The translations under genes and the position numbers were made by a program. This document shows positions 42,472 through 53,649 of a DNA stretch of 64,000 bases, piece after piece. The DNA is from Sphingomonas sp. TZW2008 (GTDB taxonomy: Bacteria; Pseudomonadota; Alphaproteobacteria; Sphingomonadales; Sphingomonadaceae), in assembly GCF_002117915.1 (NCBI RefSeq), contig NZ_BDJB01000009.1:62001-126000 (forward strand), in the 5' to 3' direction. Under the pieces are notes generated by a model. The model saw only the letters and a program-made list of their open reading frames with translations, did not search any database and was not told the origin of the DNA. The stretch's first letter is position 1. The number at the start of each line of letters is the position of its first letter.

Positions 42472-44745
42472 ATGCCTGTGTCCGCCGCCGCCTCCGCCCG
42501 CGAGATCCTCGTCAACCTGCACGACGTGATGGCGGCGCGATCGAACGCGCAAGCCAAGCTCAACCAAGTCGTCGACATCATCGGCGAGGCGCTGGATAGC
42601 GAGGTCTGCTCGATCTACCTGCTGCGCGAGGGCGTGCTCGAGCTCTACGCCACGCGCGGGCTGGCGGCGGACGCGGTGCACGTCACCAAGCTCGTGCTCG
42701 GCGAGGGACTGGTCGGGACGATCGCCGAGAGCGGCGAGATCCTCAACCTCGACGAGGCGGCGAGCCACCCGGATTTCGCCTACAAGCCCGAGACGGGCGA
42801 GGATCGCTTCCACAGCTTCGCCGGCGTGCCGATCATCCGACGCGAGCGCTCGGTCGGCGTGCTCGCGGTGCAGCATGCCGATCCCCGGCGCTACGCCGAT
42901 ATCGAGATCGAGGCGCTGCAGACGGTGGCGATGGTGCTGAGCGAGCTGATCGCCAACGCCGGGCTGATCGACCAGGGCGGGCCGAAGGATCGTCCGCAGC
43001 AGTCGACCGCGAGCGTGCGCCTGATCGGGCAGAAGCTGGTGGAGGGGATGGGCGCGGGCTGCGCGGTGTTCCACCAGCCGCGCATCCACATCGAGCATAC
43101 CGTCGCGGAGGATACCGAGGCCGAGCGCCACCGCGTCTACGCCGCGTTCGACAAGATGCGCGACCAGATCGAAAAGATGACGCGCGAGGCGGAGTTCGGC
43201 GTCGGCGGCGAGCATGAGGAAGTGCTCGAGACGTACAAGATGTTCGCCTATGACGAGGGCTGGTCGCGGCGCATCAACGAGGCGATCGACAGCGGCCTCA
43301 CCGCGGAGGCGGCGATCGAGCGCGTGCAGCAGCGCACCCGCCAGCGCATGCGTCAGATCGACGATCCGCTGCTCGCCGATCGCATGCACGATCTGGAGGA
43401 TCTGTCGAACCGGCTGCTGCGCATCGTCTCGGGCCAGATGGGCACCGCGGCGCAGATGGGGCTCCGCCAGGACACGATCCTGATCGCGCGCAACCTTGGG
43501 CCGGCGGAGCTGCTCGAATACGATCGCCGGCGGCTGAAGGGCGTGGTGCTCGAGGAAGGCTCGCTTACCGCGCACGTCACGATCGTCGCGCGCGCGATGG
43601 GCGTGCCGGTGCTCGGCCGCGTGCGCGACGTGCGCCGCGCGATCGGCGAGGGCGATCTGCTGCTGCTCGACGTCAACGAAGGCTCGGTCGTCGTGCGCCC
43701 GTCGACCGCGATGGAGGAGGCGTTCGACGCCAAGCTGCTGCTGCGGCAGAAGCGTAAGGCCGCCTATGCCGCGTTGCGCGACGTCGCGCCAGTCAGCAAG
43801 GACGGCCACCGCGTGACGGTGATGGTCAATGCCGGCCTGCGCGACGATGCCGCCGCGCTCGACGTGACGGGCGCCGACGGCATCGGGCTGTTCCGCACCG
43901 AATTCCAATTCCTCGTCTCCGCTACGTTGCCACAGCGCGAGCGCCAGCAGCGGCTCTACCGCGAGGTGCTCGACGTCGCGGGCGATCGTCCGGTGATCTT
44001 CCGCACCGTCGACATCGGCGGTGACAAGGCACTGCCGTACCTCGTGCAGGACGCCGCCGAGGAGGAGAATCCCGCAATGGGCTGGCGCGCGCTGCGGCTT
44101 GCGCTGGAGCGCGACGGGCTGATGAAGGCGCAGGCGCGTGCGCTGCTCGAGGCGGCGGCGGGACGCACGCTCAGCGTCATGTTCCCGATGGTCAGCGAGG
44201 CGTGGGAATTCGCCGAGGCGCGCGCGCTGTTCGAGCAGCAGCGCGACTGGATCGCCTCGCGCAACCGCCGCCTGCCGAACGAGATCCGCTACGGCGCGAT
44301 GCTCGAGGTACCGAGCCTCGCCTATCAGCTCGACCTCCTGCTGCCGCAGGTCGATTTCCTGTCGATCGGGACCAACGATCTGACGCAATTCCTGTTCGCC
44401 GCCGATCGCGCCAATCCCAAGCTCGCCGAACGCTACGACTGGCTGTCGGCCTCGATCCTGCGCTTCCTCGCCGCGCTGGTCGCGCCGTGCGCCGAGGCGG
44501 GCGTGCCGCTCGCGGTGTGTGGCGAGATGGGCGGGCGGCCGCTTGAGGCGCTGGCGCTGATCGGGATCGGCATCGATCGCTTTTCGATCACGCCCGCCGC
44601 GGTGGGACCGATCAAGGCGATGGTCCGCTCGCTCGATCACGCCGCGGTGCGCGCGGAAATGGCGCGGCTGCTCGCCGCCCCGCCGCGCGATCTGCGCGGC
44701 GCATTGGCGGCCTGGGCGACCGCGCAAGGCGTTGAACTGGGCTGA
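42472..44745 (+). CDS. ptsP: Nitrogen-type phosphotransferase enzyme I (PtsP) with GAF domain
   Basis: First kinase of the regulatory nitrogen PTS, passing phosphate from PEP to NPr and then EIIA-Ntr. The 757-residue protein has an N-terminal GAF domain (about 1-165; EVCSIYLLREGVLELYATRG), the enzyme I HPr-binding and phospho-His domain with H368 in GSLTAHVTIVARAMGVPVLG, and a PEP-binding TIM barrel (GIGLFRTEF, FRTVDIGGDKALPYL, NPAMGWRALRL, GTNDLTQFLFAADR, VCGEMGGRP). Length and order match PtsP. EIIA-Ntr and NPr genes are not nearby. Confidence 0.96.
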   Translation: MPVSAAASAREILVNLHDVMAARSNAQAKLNQVVDIIGEALDSEVCSIYLLREGVLELYATRGLAADAVHVTKLVLGEGLVGTIAESGEILNLDEAASHPDFAYKPETGEDRFHSFAGVPIIRRERSVGVLAVQHADPRRYADIEIEALQTVAMVLSELIANAGLIDQGGPKDRPQQSTASVRLIGQKLVEGMGAGCAVFHQPRIHIEHTVAEDTEAERHRVYAAFDKMRDQIEKMTREAEFGVGGEHEEVLETYKMFAYDEGWSRRINEAIDSGLTAEAAIERVQQRTRQRMRQIDDPLLADRMHDLEDLSNRLLRIVSGQMGTAAQMGLRQDTILIARNLGPAELLEYDRRRLKGVVLEEGSLTAHVTIVARAMGVPVLGRVRDVRRAIGEGDLLLLDVNEGSVVVRPSTAMEEAFDAKLLLRQKRKAAYAALRDVAPVSKDGHRVTVMVNAGLRDDAAALDVTGADGIGLFRTEFQFLVSATLPQRERQQRLYREVLDVAGDRPVIFRTVDIGGDKALPYLVQDAAEEENPAMGWRALRLALERDGLMKAQARALLEAAAGRTLSVMFPMVSEAWEFAEARALFEQQRDWIASRNRRLPNEIRYGAMLEVPSLAYQLDLLLPQVDFLSIGTNDLTQFLFAADRANPKLAERYDWLSASILRFLAALVAPCAEAGVPLAVCGEMGGRPLEALALIGIGIDRFSITPAAVGPIKAMVRSLDHAAVRAEMARLLAAPPRDLRGALAAWATAQGVELG

Positions 44746-44850
44746 ACCGCCGACCAAAAGCGGCGCGGTTCGATTGACACCCATGGCGCGCTCTGGGAGA
44801 CGTTGCCGGCAACGTCGGACGGGGTCGGTCCGTCCGAAGCGGAGATCCGA

Positions 44851-45714
44851 ATGACTGACGCCGGTCGCAGCGACGACGCGACGCCACTGCCGCAACGTGT
44901 CGGTGACAAGCTGCGGGCCGAACGCGAGCGGCAGGGCATGTCGCTTGAGGAAATCGCCGCGCGCACGCGCGTGCCGCTGCGCCATTTGGAAGCGATCGAG
45001 GCGTCGAACTACGGCGCGCTGCCGTCCCCCACCTACGCCGTCGGCTTCGTGCGCGCCTATGCCCGCGCGCTCGGCGCGAACGAGGTGGTACTGGCGAGCG
45101 AGGTGCGCGTCGAGGCGCTTAAGGCGCCGCGTGCGCAGCCGCAGTATCAGCCGTACGAGATCGCCGATCCAGCGCGCGTACCGAGCCGCGGGCTGGTGAT
45201 CGGCGCCGCGGGGCTTGGTCTGGCGGTCGTCATCCTCGCGATCTTGTGGTTTGCCACCGGGCTGCTGCGCGGCGGCACCCCGGCGGAGACGCCGTCGGTG
45301 GCGGTCGCCGTGCCCGCCGCTCGGCCGACCGCCGCGCCGACGCCGGCCGGCAACGGGCAGGTGACGCTCGTCGCGACGGGCGAGGTATGGCTGCGCGTCT
45401 ATGACGCCACGAACAAGACGCTGTTTCTCGGCACGATGAAGCCCGGCGATCGTTTCGACGTGCCGCCGACTGCCGACAATCCGATGATCAACGTCGGTCG
45501 GCCGGACAAGCTGCAGGTGACGCTCAACGGATCGAACCTGCCGCCGCTCGGCACGGGCGAGCGCGCGATCAAGGACGTGCCGGTCGGCGCCGCCGCGCTT
45601 GCTGGCCGCACGACCCCGCAGCCCGGCGCAACCCCGACGCCCGCCGCCGCGCCCGCGCTGACGACGCGGCGCGACGTACCGCCCGCCTTCGCGACCGCCC
45701 CCGCCGAGCAGTGA
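44851..45714 (+). CDS. RodZ-like helix-turn-helix membrane protein
   Basis: The 287-residue protein has a cytoplasmic HTH_25/Xre-type domain (about 15-80; VGDKLRAERERQGMSLEEIAARTRVPLRHLEAIE), one membrane segment (about 128-152, LVIGAAGLGLAVVILAILWFATG), a Pro/Ala/Thr-rich linker and a periplasmic DUF4115 domain (about 175-265; VTLVATGEVWLRVYDATN, TMKPGDRF). This is the RodZ layout, a MreB-linked cell-shape factor, but a shape role here is inferred. The ATG at 44851 has AGCGGAG before it; upstream in-frame start 44803 is less likely. It precedes cpoB-tilS-ftsH. Confidence 0.85.
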   Translation: MTDAGRSDDATPLPQRVGDKLRAERERQGMSLEEIAARTRVPLRHLEAIEASNYGALPSPTYAVGFVRAYARALGANEVVLASEVRVEALKAPRAQPQYQPYEIADPARVPSRGLVIGAAGLGLAVVILAILWFATGLLRGGTPAETPSVAVAVPAARPTAAPTPAGNGQVTLVATGEVWLRVYDATNKTLFLGTMKPGDRFDVPPTADNPMINVGRPDKLQVTLNGSNLPPLGTGERAIKDVPVGAAALAGRTTPQPGATPTPAAAPALTTRRDVPPAFATAPAEQ

Positions 45715-45796
45715 GCGCGCACGTCCTTAAGGCTGGCGACAGGTGCGGCGTTGTAGCTATAGCGTCCTTCTGTTTCCGCACCGGGGGGTGTCGTTG

Positions 45797-46741
45797 ATGC
45801 GTAAGTTGCTGTTTGCCGTTCTGCTGGTGGGGTCCGCCACGCCCGCCCTCGCGCAATCGGGCCTCGACGGCCGCGTCGGCAAGCTCGAGAGCGAGATGCG
45901 CGCCGTACAGCGTAAGGTGTTCCCCGGCGGGGCCGCGTACGTCGAGCCGCAGGTGCGCGCGTCCGAGGCGCCGCGCGAGGAGATCGGTGCGCCCTCGTCG
46001 AGCGCGGTCGACGATCTGACGCAGCGCGTCTCCTCGCTCGAGGCGCAGATCGCCTCGATCACCGGGCAGATCGAGCAGACGCAGTATCGCATGCGCCAGC
46101 TCGAGGATCAGTTCGCCGCCTACAAGAGGGCAACCGACGCGCGGCTGGCGAGTGGTGCGCCGGCTCCCGCCGCCGCAAGCGGTGACGAGGATGCCGGCCC
46201 CGTCGTGCCGCCGCCGCCGCGCACCGCCGGATCGGGCACGTCGCGGCCCGCCACGCGTCCGGCGGGCAGCCTCGAAGGGCAGCTCGGCGGCGGCGCGGCG
46301 ACCGCTACCGCGACTGCGTCGACTGGCGGGGTCGAGAAGCCCTCGACCGGCCAGCCCGACGAGGACGAATATATCTACGGCTACCGGCTGTGGGCCGCCA
46401 AGCGCTACCCGGCGGCGGCGGAGCAGCTCAAGAAGGTGGTCGCCGCCTATCCCAAGTCGCGCCGCGCGAGCTACGCGCAGAACCTGCTCGGCCGATCGTA
46501 TCTCGACGATGGCAAGCCGAGCCTCGCGTCGATTGCCTTCTACGACAATTACAAGAAGATGCCCGACGGCGAGCGCGCACCGGAGAGCCTCTATTATCTC
46601 GGCCAGGCGCTGACCAAGCTCAACAAGCCGGCCGACGCCTGCAAGGTCTATGGCGAGCTGATCGACGTCTACGGCGACCGGATCGGCCAGGGCATGAAGG
46701 ACGACGTCGCGCGTGCCCGCACGTCCAACAAGTGCAAGTGA
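45797..46741 (+). CDS. cpoB: Cell-division coordinator CpoB (YbgF)
   Basis: Periplasmic TPR protein that in E. coli links the Tol system to septal peptidoglycan synthesis. The 314-residue product has a signal peptide (MRKLLFAVLLVGSATPALAQ), a coiled-coil segment (about 25-130; LDGRVGKLESEMRAVQRKV, LTQRVSSLEAQIASITGQIEQTQYRM), a low-complexity linker and C-terminal TPR repeats (about 205-312; YAQNLLGRSYLDDGKPSLASIAFYDNYKKMP). The ATG at 45797 follows GGGGGGTG. The usual tolQRA-tolB-pal genes are not adjacent; tilS follows with four bases between. Confidence 0.9.
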   Translation: MRKLLFAVLLVGSATPALAQSGLDGRVGKLESEMRAVQRKVFPGGAAYVEPQVRASEAPREEIGAPSSSAVDDLTQRVSSLEAQIASITGQIEQTQYRMRQLEDQFAAYKRATDARLASGAPAPAAASGDEDAGPVVPPPPRTAGSGTSRPATRPAGSLEGQLGGGAATATATASTGGVEKPSTGQPDEDEYIYGYRLWAAKRYPAAAEQLKKVVAAYPKSRRASYAQNLLGRSYLDDGKPSLASIAFYDNYKKMPDGERAPESLYYLGQALTKLNKPADACKVYGELIDVYGDRIGQGMKDDVARARTSNKCK

Positions 46742-46745
46742 CCGG

Positions 46746-47729
46746 GTGATCGACGCCGCTGACGTCGGGCGCTTCCGCGACGACGTCTTGGCGCTGATCG
46801 ACACGCCGCCCGGTCCCGCCGCGCCGCTCGGCCTCGCGGTGTCGGGCGGCCCGGACAGCATGGCGCTGCTGCTGCTCGCGCACGCGGCGTTTCCGGGAGC
46901 CGTCGCGGCGGCGAGCGTCGACCATGGTCTGCGTGCCGCCAATGCCGACGAGGCGCGCATGGTCGCGCGTGAGGCGTCGGCGATCGGCGTGCCGCACGCG
47001 ATTCTCGAGGTCGATGGCGGATTGTCGGGCGCGAGTCTGCAGGCGCGCGCACGCGCCGCGCGCTACGCCAGCCTCGCACGCTGGGCGGGGGCGGGCGGCG
47101 TTGTCGCAATCGCCACCGCGCATCATGCCGACGATCAGGCCGAGACCTTTCTGATGCGCGCGTCGCGCGGATCGGGCGTCACCGGTTTGTCGGCGATCCG
47201 CCCGCGCGCGGTGGTCGCGGGCGCGCGGCTCGTTCGGCCGCTGCTCGGCTGGCGACGCGCGGCGTTGCGCGCGATCGTGCGCCGCGCCGGCGCGGCATTT
47301 ATTGACGATCCGTCGAACGCCGATCCGCGGCACGATCGCACGCGTTTCCGCCGGCTGCTCGACGAGAATGAGTGGCTCGATCCGCCCGCGCTTGCCCGAA
47401 CGGCCGGCGCGATCGGTGAGGCGGAGCGCGATCTTGCCGCGCTCGCCGACCTGCTGTGGGCGGAGCGCGCGACGATCGGCCCGGCGAGCGTCGGCATCGA
47501 CGTTGCCGGACTGCCGCGCGACACGCGCCGCCGCCACGTCCGCCGCGCGATCGCGCTAATCCGCGACGATGCCGAGATCAGCACCCCCGCCTTCGACGCC
47601 GCGGCCAATGTCGAGGCGCTGATCGACGCGCTGGATGGGGGGCACCGTGCGACGCAGGCGGGCGTGATCGGCAGCCCGCGCCACGGCCGCTGGCACTTCC
47701 GCGCAGCCCCGCCGCGTCGATCACTCTGA
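46746..47729 (+). CDS. tilS: tRNA(Ile)-lysidine synthase TilS
   Basis: Changes cytidine 34 of the CAU-anticodon tRNA-Ile to lysidine so it reads AUA. The 327-residue protein has the PP-loop LAVSGGPDSMALLLLAHA, AASVDHGLRA, and TAHHADDQAETFLMRASRGSGVTGLSAI, all typical of TilS, and lacks the long C-terminal extension of some homologues. The GTG at 46746 is preferred, four bases after cpoB; a GTG at 46713 inside cpoB is possible. ftsH follows, an order common in bacteria. Confidence 0.92.
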   Translation: MIDAADVGRFRDDVLALIDTPPGPAAPLGLAVSGGPDSMALLLLAHAAFPGAVAAASVDHGLRAANADEARMVAREASAIGVPHAILEVDGGLSGASLQARARAARYASLARWAGAGGVVAIATAHHADDQAETFLMRASRGSGVTGLSAIRPRAVVAGARLVRPLLGWRRAALRAIVRRAGAAFIDDPSNADPRHDRTRFRRLLDENEWLDPPALARTAGAIGEAERDLAALADLLWAERATIGPASVGIDVAGLPRDTRRRHVRRAIALIRDDAEISTPAFDAAANVEALIDALDGGHRATQAGVIGSPRHGRWHFRAAPPRRSL

Positions 47730-47804
47730 CCGGCCCAATTCCGCGTCGCGTTCCATTGCCATTAACCTTGGGCAGCCTACATTGCGGCTGTTGAAAGGTA
47801 GCGC

Positions 47805-49775
<1,971 letters not shown>

Positions 49776-49791
49776 CGCGATGAACAGGAGG

Positions 49792-49825
49792 ACGCGGCTG
49801 CCGAGAGGCGGCCGCGTTTTTCTTT
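49792..49825 (+). terminator. Rho-independent terminator of ftsH
   Basis: ACGCGGC at 49792-49798 pairs with GCCGCGT at 49811-49817 around a 12-base loop that can extend the stem, followed directly by TTTTTCTTTG. It begins 17 bases after the ftsH stop and lies before the convergent DUF3667 gene. Confidence 0.88.
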
Positions 49826-49855
49826 GTGCGCTCTCCGTGCCACGCTAACGGGCGG

Positions 49856-50971
49856 TCAGGCCAGCCCGAAGTACAGCAGCAGCAGCGCGAAAGCGGGAAC
49901 GATCGCGCTGACGATCAGCCCGACGAGAATCGTCGTGCGTACCAGCGCGCCGATGCGGCCGAGCCGGTACGCCCCCTTCATCTGGCGATAGATGTGGAAC
50001 GGCGGCACGATCAGCGCCGCGACGATGACGATCCAGCTCGCGACGCCGATCGCGTTCAATAGCGCGAGGACGATCGTCAGCAGGGAGATGAATGTCAGCG
50101 AATAGGTGGTGAAGACGGCGTGATCGTAAACGCCGAAGCGACGGCTGAACGGGAACAGTAGCCACAGGAAGGGGATCGACAGCGGGATCAGCGCCCAGCT
50201 GTACTTGTACGCCGATGTCTTGAGCTTGTAGAGCAGCAGCTTCGGGTTCTCCTTGGCGTGGCGGAACTTGTCCTCCAGCCAATTGTCCTCGCTCGCCGGC
50301 GGCGCCCCGGCGACGTCGAACGTCGCTGGCACGGGCAGCAGCCGCTCCGCATCGGCGAGGTCGCTGCGCGCCTTCTCCGCCACCTTCAGCCGCCGTTCGA
50401 GCCGCGCGAGCCGATCGGTCTCGGGATCGGGCTTGCCGCGCTCCTTGGCGAGCGACTGCCGCAGCTCGCGTACCTCGCCCTCGGATCGCACGCGCTCTTC
50501 GGTCACCTTGGCGCGGGCTTCCGCCATCCCGCCGGTGATCCCCGATTTGAGGAAGTCGGCGTCGCCGAACGACCAGCCGGGCAGGTTGGCGACGATCGCG
50601 AACATCAGGAAGACGGTGAACAGGAACAGCGCCAGCGGCGACACGAAGCGCGCCCGCTCGCCGTCGACGTAGCGCCGCGTCAGCTCGCCCGGTCGCGTCA
50701 CCAGCATCGGCAGCGTGTGCCACGCCTTGCCCTCGAAATGGAACACGCCGTGCGCGATGTCGTGCAAGATCGCGCCCGCGGTGCGATGCACGTGGGCCGC
50801 CTGACCGCAGGCGTGACAGTGCGATCCGATCAGCGTGGTGCCGCAATTGAGGCAGGCGTGATCCTCGGCATGATCGTGCGAGACGCCGCCGGCGGCTCCC
50901 GGCCGCTCGAGCGCGCGCGCGATCAGCCCGCCGGTCAACACGTCCGCGCCCGCTTCGATACCGTCCGTCAT
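49856..50971 (-). CDS. DUF3667 family zinc-ribbon membrane protein
   Basis: A 371-residue protein with an N-terminal zinc ribbon (ACLNCGTTLIGSHCHACGQ, four Cys at about residues 40-56) matching DUF3667, then a conserved segment ILHDIAHGVFHFEGKAWHTLPMLVTRPGELTRRYVDGERARFVSPLALFLF, a membrane segment (about 112-130), a charged coiled-coil region of about 70 residues (VTEERVRSEGEVRELRQSL), and about four C-terminal membrane segments. Function is unknown. The ATG at 50971 is used. It is convergent with ftsH. Confidence 0.85.
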   Translation of the reverse strand: MTDGIEAGADVLTGGLIARALERPGAAGGVSHDHAEDHACLNCGTTLIGSHCHACGQAAHVHRTAGAILHDIAHGVFHFEGKAWHTLPMLVTRPGELTRRYVDGERARFVSPLALFLFTVFLMFAIVANLPGWSFGDADFLKSGITGGMAEARAKVTEERVRSEGEVRELRQSLAKERGKPDPETDRLARLERRLKVAEKARSDLADAERLLPVPATFDVAGAPPASEDNWLEDKFRHAKENPKLLLYKLKTSAYKYSWALIPLSIPFLWLLFPFSRRFGVYDHAVFTTYSLTFISLLTIVLALLNAIGVASWIVIVAALIVPPFHIYRQMKGAYRLGRIGALVRTTILVGLIVSAIVPAFALLLLYFGLA

Positions 50972-51086
50972 CCGCCAACCCCCTGCCGGACGCCCGGTTT
51001 AGCGCGTCGCGGCGGCAACGCAAAACGGCGGCGGGATTGAGCCCGCCGCCGCCGCTTCACGCCCGCACCGGTCGCCCGGCGCGCGA

Positions 51087-52337
51087 TCAGTACTTGCTGA
51101 GCGTCACCGGTAACCGGCGATAGCCGTGGACGAAGCACGCTGATACGCGCTCGGGCGCGCCGGCCACGTTCACGCGCATCCGCCGCGCCGCCATCTCCTC
51201 GAGCAGGATACCGATCTGAAGCTCGGCGAGCCGCGCGCCGACGCAGCGGTGGATGCCGTGGCCAAAGGCGAGATGGCGGCGAGCGTTGGGGCGATCGATG
51301 ACGAGATCGTCGGCATCCTCGCCGAACACGCTCTCGTCGCGGTTCCCCGAGATGTACCACAGCGCGAGCTTGTCGCCCGCCTTGATCTGCTGGCCCATCA
51401 GTTCTGTATCGGCGGTGGCCGTACGCCGCATGTGCGCGAGCGGGGTCTGCCAGCGAATGATCTCGCTCACCGCATTGGGGATCAGCGACGGATCGGCCTC
51501 GAGCTTGGCGCGCTGATCGGCATATTTGTCGAGGCCATAGGCGAGGCCCGACATCGTGTTGCGCGTCGTATCATTGCCGCCGACGATCAGCAGGATCAGG
51601 TTTCCGATGAACTCGCCGTCGTCCATCTCGCGCATCGCGTCCGAATGGATCATCATGCTGATGAGATCGGGCTGGCGCGGCTTGTTGACGCGCTCGTTCC
51701 ACAGCCGGCGGAAATAGCTGCCGCACTCGTACATGTGCTGCAAGCGCTGCTGGCGCAGCTCAGGGTTCTTGATGATCTCGATATCACCCGCCCAGTCGGA
51801 CCAGAAGGTCAGCTTGCGGCGATCCGCCCAGGGAAAGTCGAACAGGATCGCGAGCATCCCCGTCGTCAGCTCGATCGAGACGGTATCGACCCAGTCGAAT
51901 TCCTCGCCCCACGGCAGCCGGTCGAGCACCTCGCCGGTGCGGCGGCGGATATCGTCCGCCATGCGCGTCATCTCGGACGGGGTGAAGGCGGGCGATACGG
52001 TGCGGCGCTGCGCGGTATGCACCGGGCGATCACGCGCGATGAACATCGGCATGCGCACCGCATTGGGATCGTCCACCTCGAAATTGGCGAGCGTGATCCC
52101 GCCCGTCTCCGACGAGTAGAGATCGGGCAGCGATTCGACCTCGACGATCGGCTTGTAGCTCGACACCGACCAATAGGGGCCGAACTCCGAATCGGGCACA
52201 TAGTGGACGGGCGCCTCGGCGCGCAGCCGCGCAAACGGTTCGCGCCACGTATCGTCGCGGTACAGCTCTGCCCGGCTGACATCGAACGGATCGACCGTGG
52301 CCGTGTCCAACGCACTTTTCGCAAGCGTCGCCATCAT
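51087..52337 (-). CDS. Cytochrome P450, CYP153-like
   Basis: Soluble class I P450 monooxygenase of 416 residues. The I-helix is LIVGGNDTTRNTMSG (oxygen activation), the ExxR pair is in NAVSEIIRWQ, and the heme ligand is Cys365 in AFGHGIHRCVGARLAE. Segments WVDTVSIELTT, LFDFPWADRRKLT, RWQTPLAHMRRTA and LWYISGNRDESVF match, from memory, CYP153 terminal alkane hydroxylases; another substrate class is possible. No ferredoxin or ferredoxin reductase gene is adjacent, so redox partners must come from elsewhere. The ATG at 52337 follows GGGAGAGT. A palindromic operator overlapping a TTGACA box lies upstream. Confidence 0.9.
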   Translation of the reverse strand: MMATLAKSALDTATVDPFDVSRAELYRDDTWREPFARLRAEAPVHYVPDSEFGPYWSVSSYKPIVEVESLPDLYSSETGGITLANFEVDDPNAVRMPMFIARDRPVHTAQRRTVSPAFTPSEMTRMADDIRRRTGEVLDRLPWGEEFDWVDTVSIELTTGMLAILFDFPWADRRKLTFWSDWAGDIEIIKNPELRQQRLQHMYECGSYFRRLWNERVNKPRQPDLISMMIHSDAMREMDDGEFIGNLILLIVGGNDTTRNTMSGLAYGLDKYADQRAKLEADPSLIPNAVSEIIRWQTPLAHMRRTATADTELMGQQIKAGDKLALWYISGNRDESVFGEDADDLVIDRPNARRHLAFGHGIHRCVGARLAELQIGILLEEMAARRMRVNVAGAPERVSACFVHGYRRLPVTLSKY

Positions 52338-52371
52338 CACTCTCCCGCGTCGTTATTGGTTGCGAGAGAAA

Positions 52372-52398
52372 ACCTAACTGACAGGCTTGTCAATAGGT
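52372..52398 (-). promoter_or_regulatory. Candidate promoter with overlapping TetR-type operator upstream of the P450 gene
   Basis: TGACA at 52379-52383 and TGTCA at 52388-52392 form a perfect inverted repeat across four bases, inside outer arms ACCTA (52372-52376) and TAGGT (52394-52398). On the P450 strand the inner arm also forms a TTGACA -35 box. It overlaps the stop codon of the upstream ABC permease gene and lies 35 bases before the P450 start. The symmetry is seen directly; a TetR-family repressor is inferred, and no regulator gene is in view. Confidence 0.65.
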
Positions 52399-53649
52399 CT
52401 CGCGCGCAGCCGTCCGGGGTTTGCGACCGAACAGCCGCTTCCACGCGCCCGCCGGGCTGCCCGATTGCAGCACCCCGCGCCGGAACAGCCGCGCGCCGAC
52501 GGCGATGAAGATCGCCACCCAGAGGATCTGCCAGCCGAGTGCGACGAGGTGCGGCCACAGCGCGGGCGAATTGGCGGCGCGGCCCGCCATCGCGAACGGC
52601 GAGGACAGCGGGAACACCTCCGCCGCGGTCGCGATCCACGTTCCGGGCTTCGATGCCGCCGCGGAGGCGAGCGCGAACATGCCGACCTGCAGGATCGTGA
52701 TCGGCAGCGACAGCATCTGGATCTCGCGCATCGTCGAGGCCTGCGCGCCGATCCCGAGGAATACCGAACCGAGCAGTAGATAGGCGGTGGTGAAATAGGC
52801 TGCGAACAGCAAGGCGAACGCGCCGAAGCCGACCGCCGGGGTAAGCTCGGCGACGTTCGCCCCCGCCGGCAGCAGCGCGCCGACCTGGCTGACGACGATC
52901 CCCCAGAAGCCGACGAACAGCACCGCGACGCCGAACATGCCGAGCAGCTTGCCGAGGAACACGCTTTCCAGCGGCACCGCCGCCGCGAGCACCTCGATCA
53001 CCTTGTTGTTGCGCTCCTCCGCCATCGTGCCGACGACCTGCCCCGACAGGAACAATGTCAGGAAGAAGATGCCGAACACCGCGAAGAACGCCGAGGCGTT
53101 GCGCCCGCCGAGCGACGGCGCGTCGCGCGTGGCGCGCGTCAGCGTCGGCCGGCTGAGCGGCTGCGCGCCGGTGCGGTCGAGGCGGATCGCCTGTTCGGCG
53201 AGCGCGGCGAGGTAATAGGCCGGGCGGCGACTGCGCCCGTAGAGGATCTGCGGCGCGGCGAGCGGCCCGCTGATCACCGCCGACACATCGATGCCGGGCG
53301 CGTTGAGCGCTGCGCGCGCCTGCGCCGCGATGTCACCCGCCGGCGCGCGTACGTCGAGCGCCGGCGGCCGCGCGTCGGCGCCGAACAGCGCGCGCAACTC
53401 CCGATCGGCAGCGACGATCGCCGCCGCCTCGGCCGGCGGCGCGATCACCACCAGCCGCTCCTTGTCGGCGGAGCCGGCGGAAACCGTCGCGGCGCCGAGC
53501 CCGCCGATCGCGCCGAACGAGCCCATGATGACCGGCGCGAACAGGAACAGGAGGAAGATCGGCGTGAACACCGTGGCGGTGAAATCGCGCCGCGCGATCG
53601 TCAGCGTCTGGCGCAGGCGGCGGCGCAGGTTGCCGGGGGCGGCGCTCAC
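52390..53649 (-). CDS. ABC-2 type exporter permease (NatB-like)
   Basis: A 419-residue membrane subunit of an ABC exporter. One N-terminal membrane segment (about 28-50, PIFLLFLFAPVIMGS) is followed by a large extracytoplasmic domain (about 60-185) and five to six C-terminal segments, including FFAVFGIFFLTLFLSGQVVGTMAEERNNKVIEVLAAAVP (the ABC-2 signature with the EERNNKVIE coupling region). This matches NatB/YhaP-type Na+ or drug exporters; substrate unknown. The GTG at 53649 overlaps the ATPase stop. Confidence 0.87.
   Translation of the reverse strand: MSAAPGNLRRRLRQTLTIARRDFTATVFTPIFLLFLFAPVIMGSFGAIGGLGAATVSAGSADKERLVVIAPPAEAAAIVAADRELRALFGADARPPALDVRAPAGDIAAQARAALNAPGIDVSAVISGPLAAPQILYGRSRRPAYYLAALAEQAIRLDRTGAQPLSRPTLTRATRDAPSLGGRNASAFFAVFGIFFLTLFLSGQVVGTMAEERNNKVIEVLAAAVPLESVFLGKLLGMFGVAVLFVGFWGIVVSQVGALLPAGANVAELTPAVGFGAFALLFAAYFTTAYLLLGSVFLGIGAQASTMREIQMLSLPITILQVGMFALASAAASKPGTWIATAAEVFPLSSPFAMAGRAANSPALWPHLVALGWQILWVAIFIAVGARLFRRGVLQSGSPAGAWKRLFGRKPRTAARETY

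Noticed and set aside
42082..44985. 967-residue open frame antisense to ptsP and its neighbours
   Set aside because: High GC with codon-position bias leaves long stop-free antisense frames; the composition is Arg/Ala/Asp/His shadow-like and ptsP is unmistakable on the other strand.
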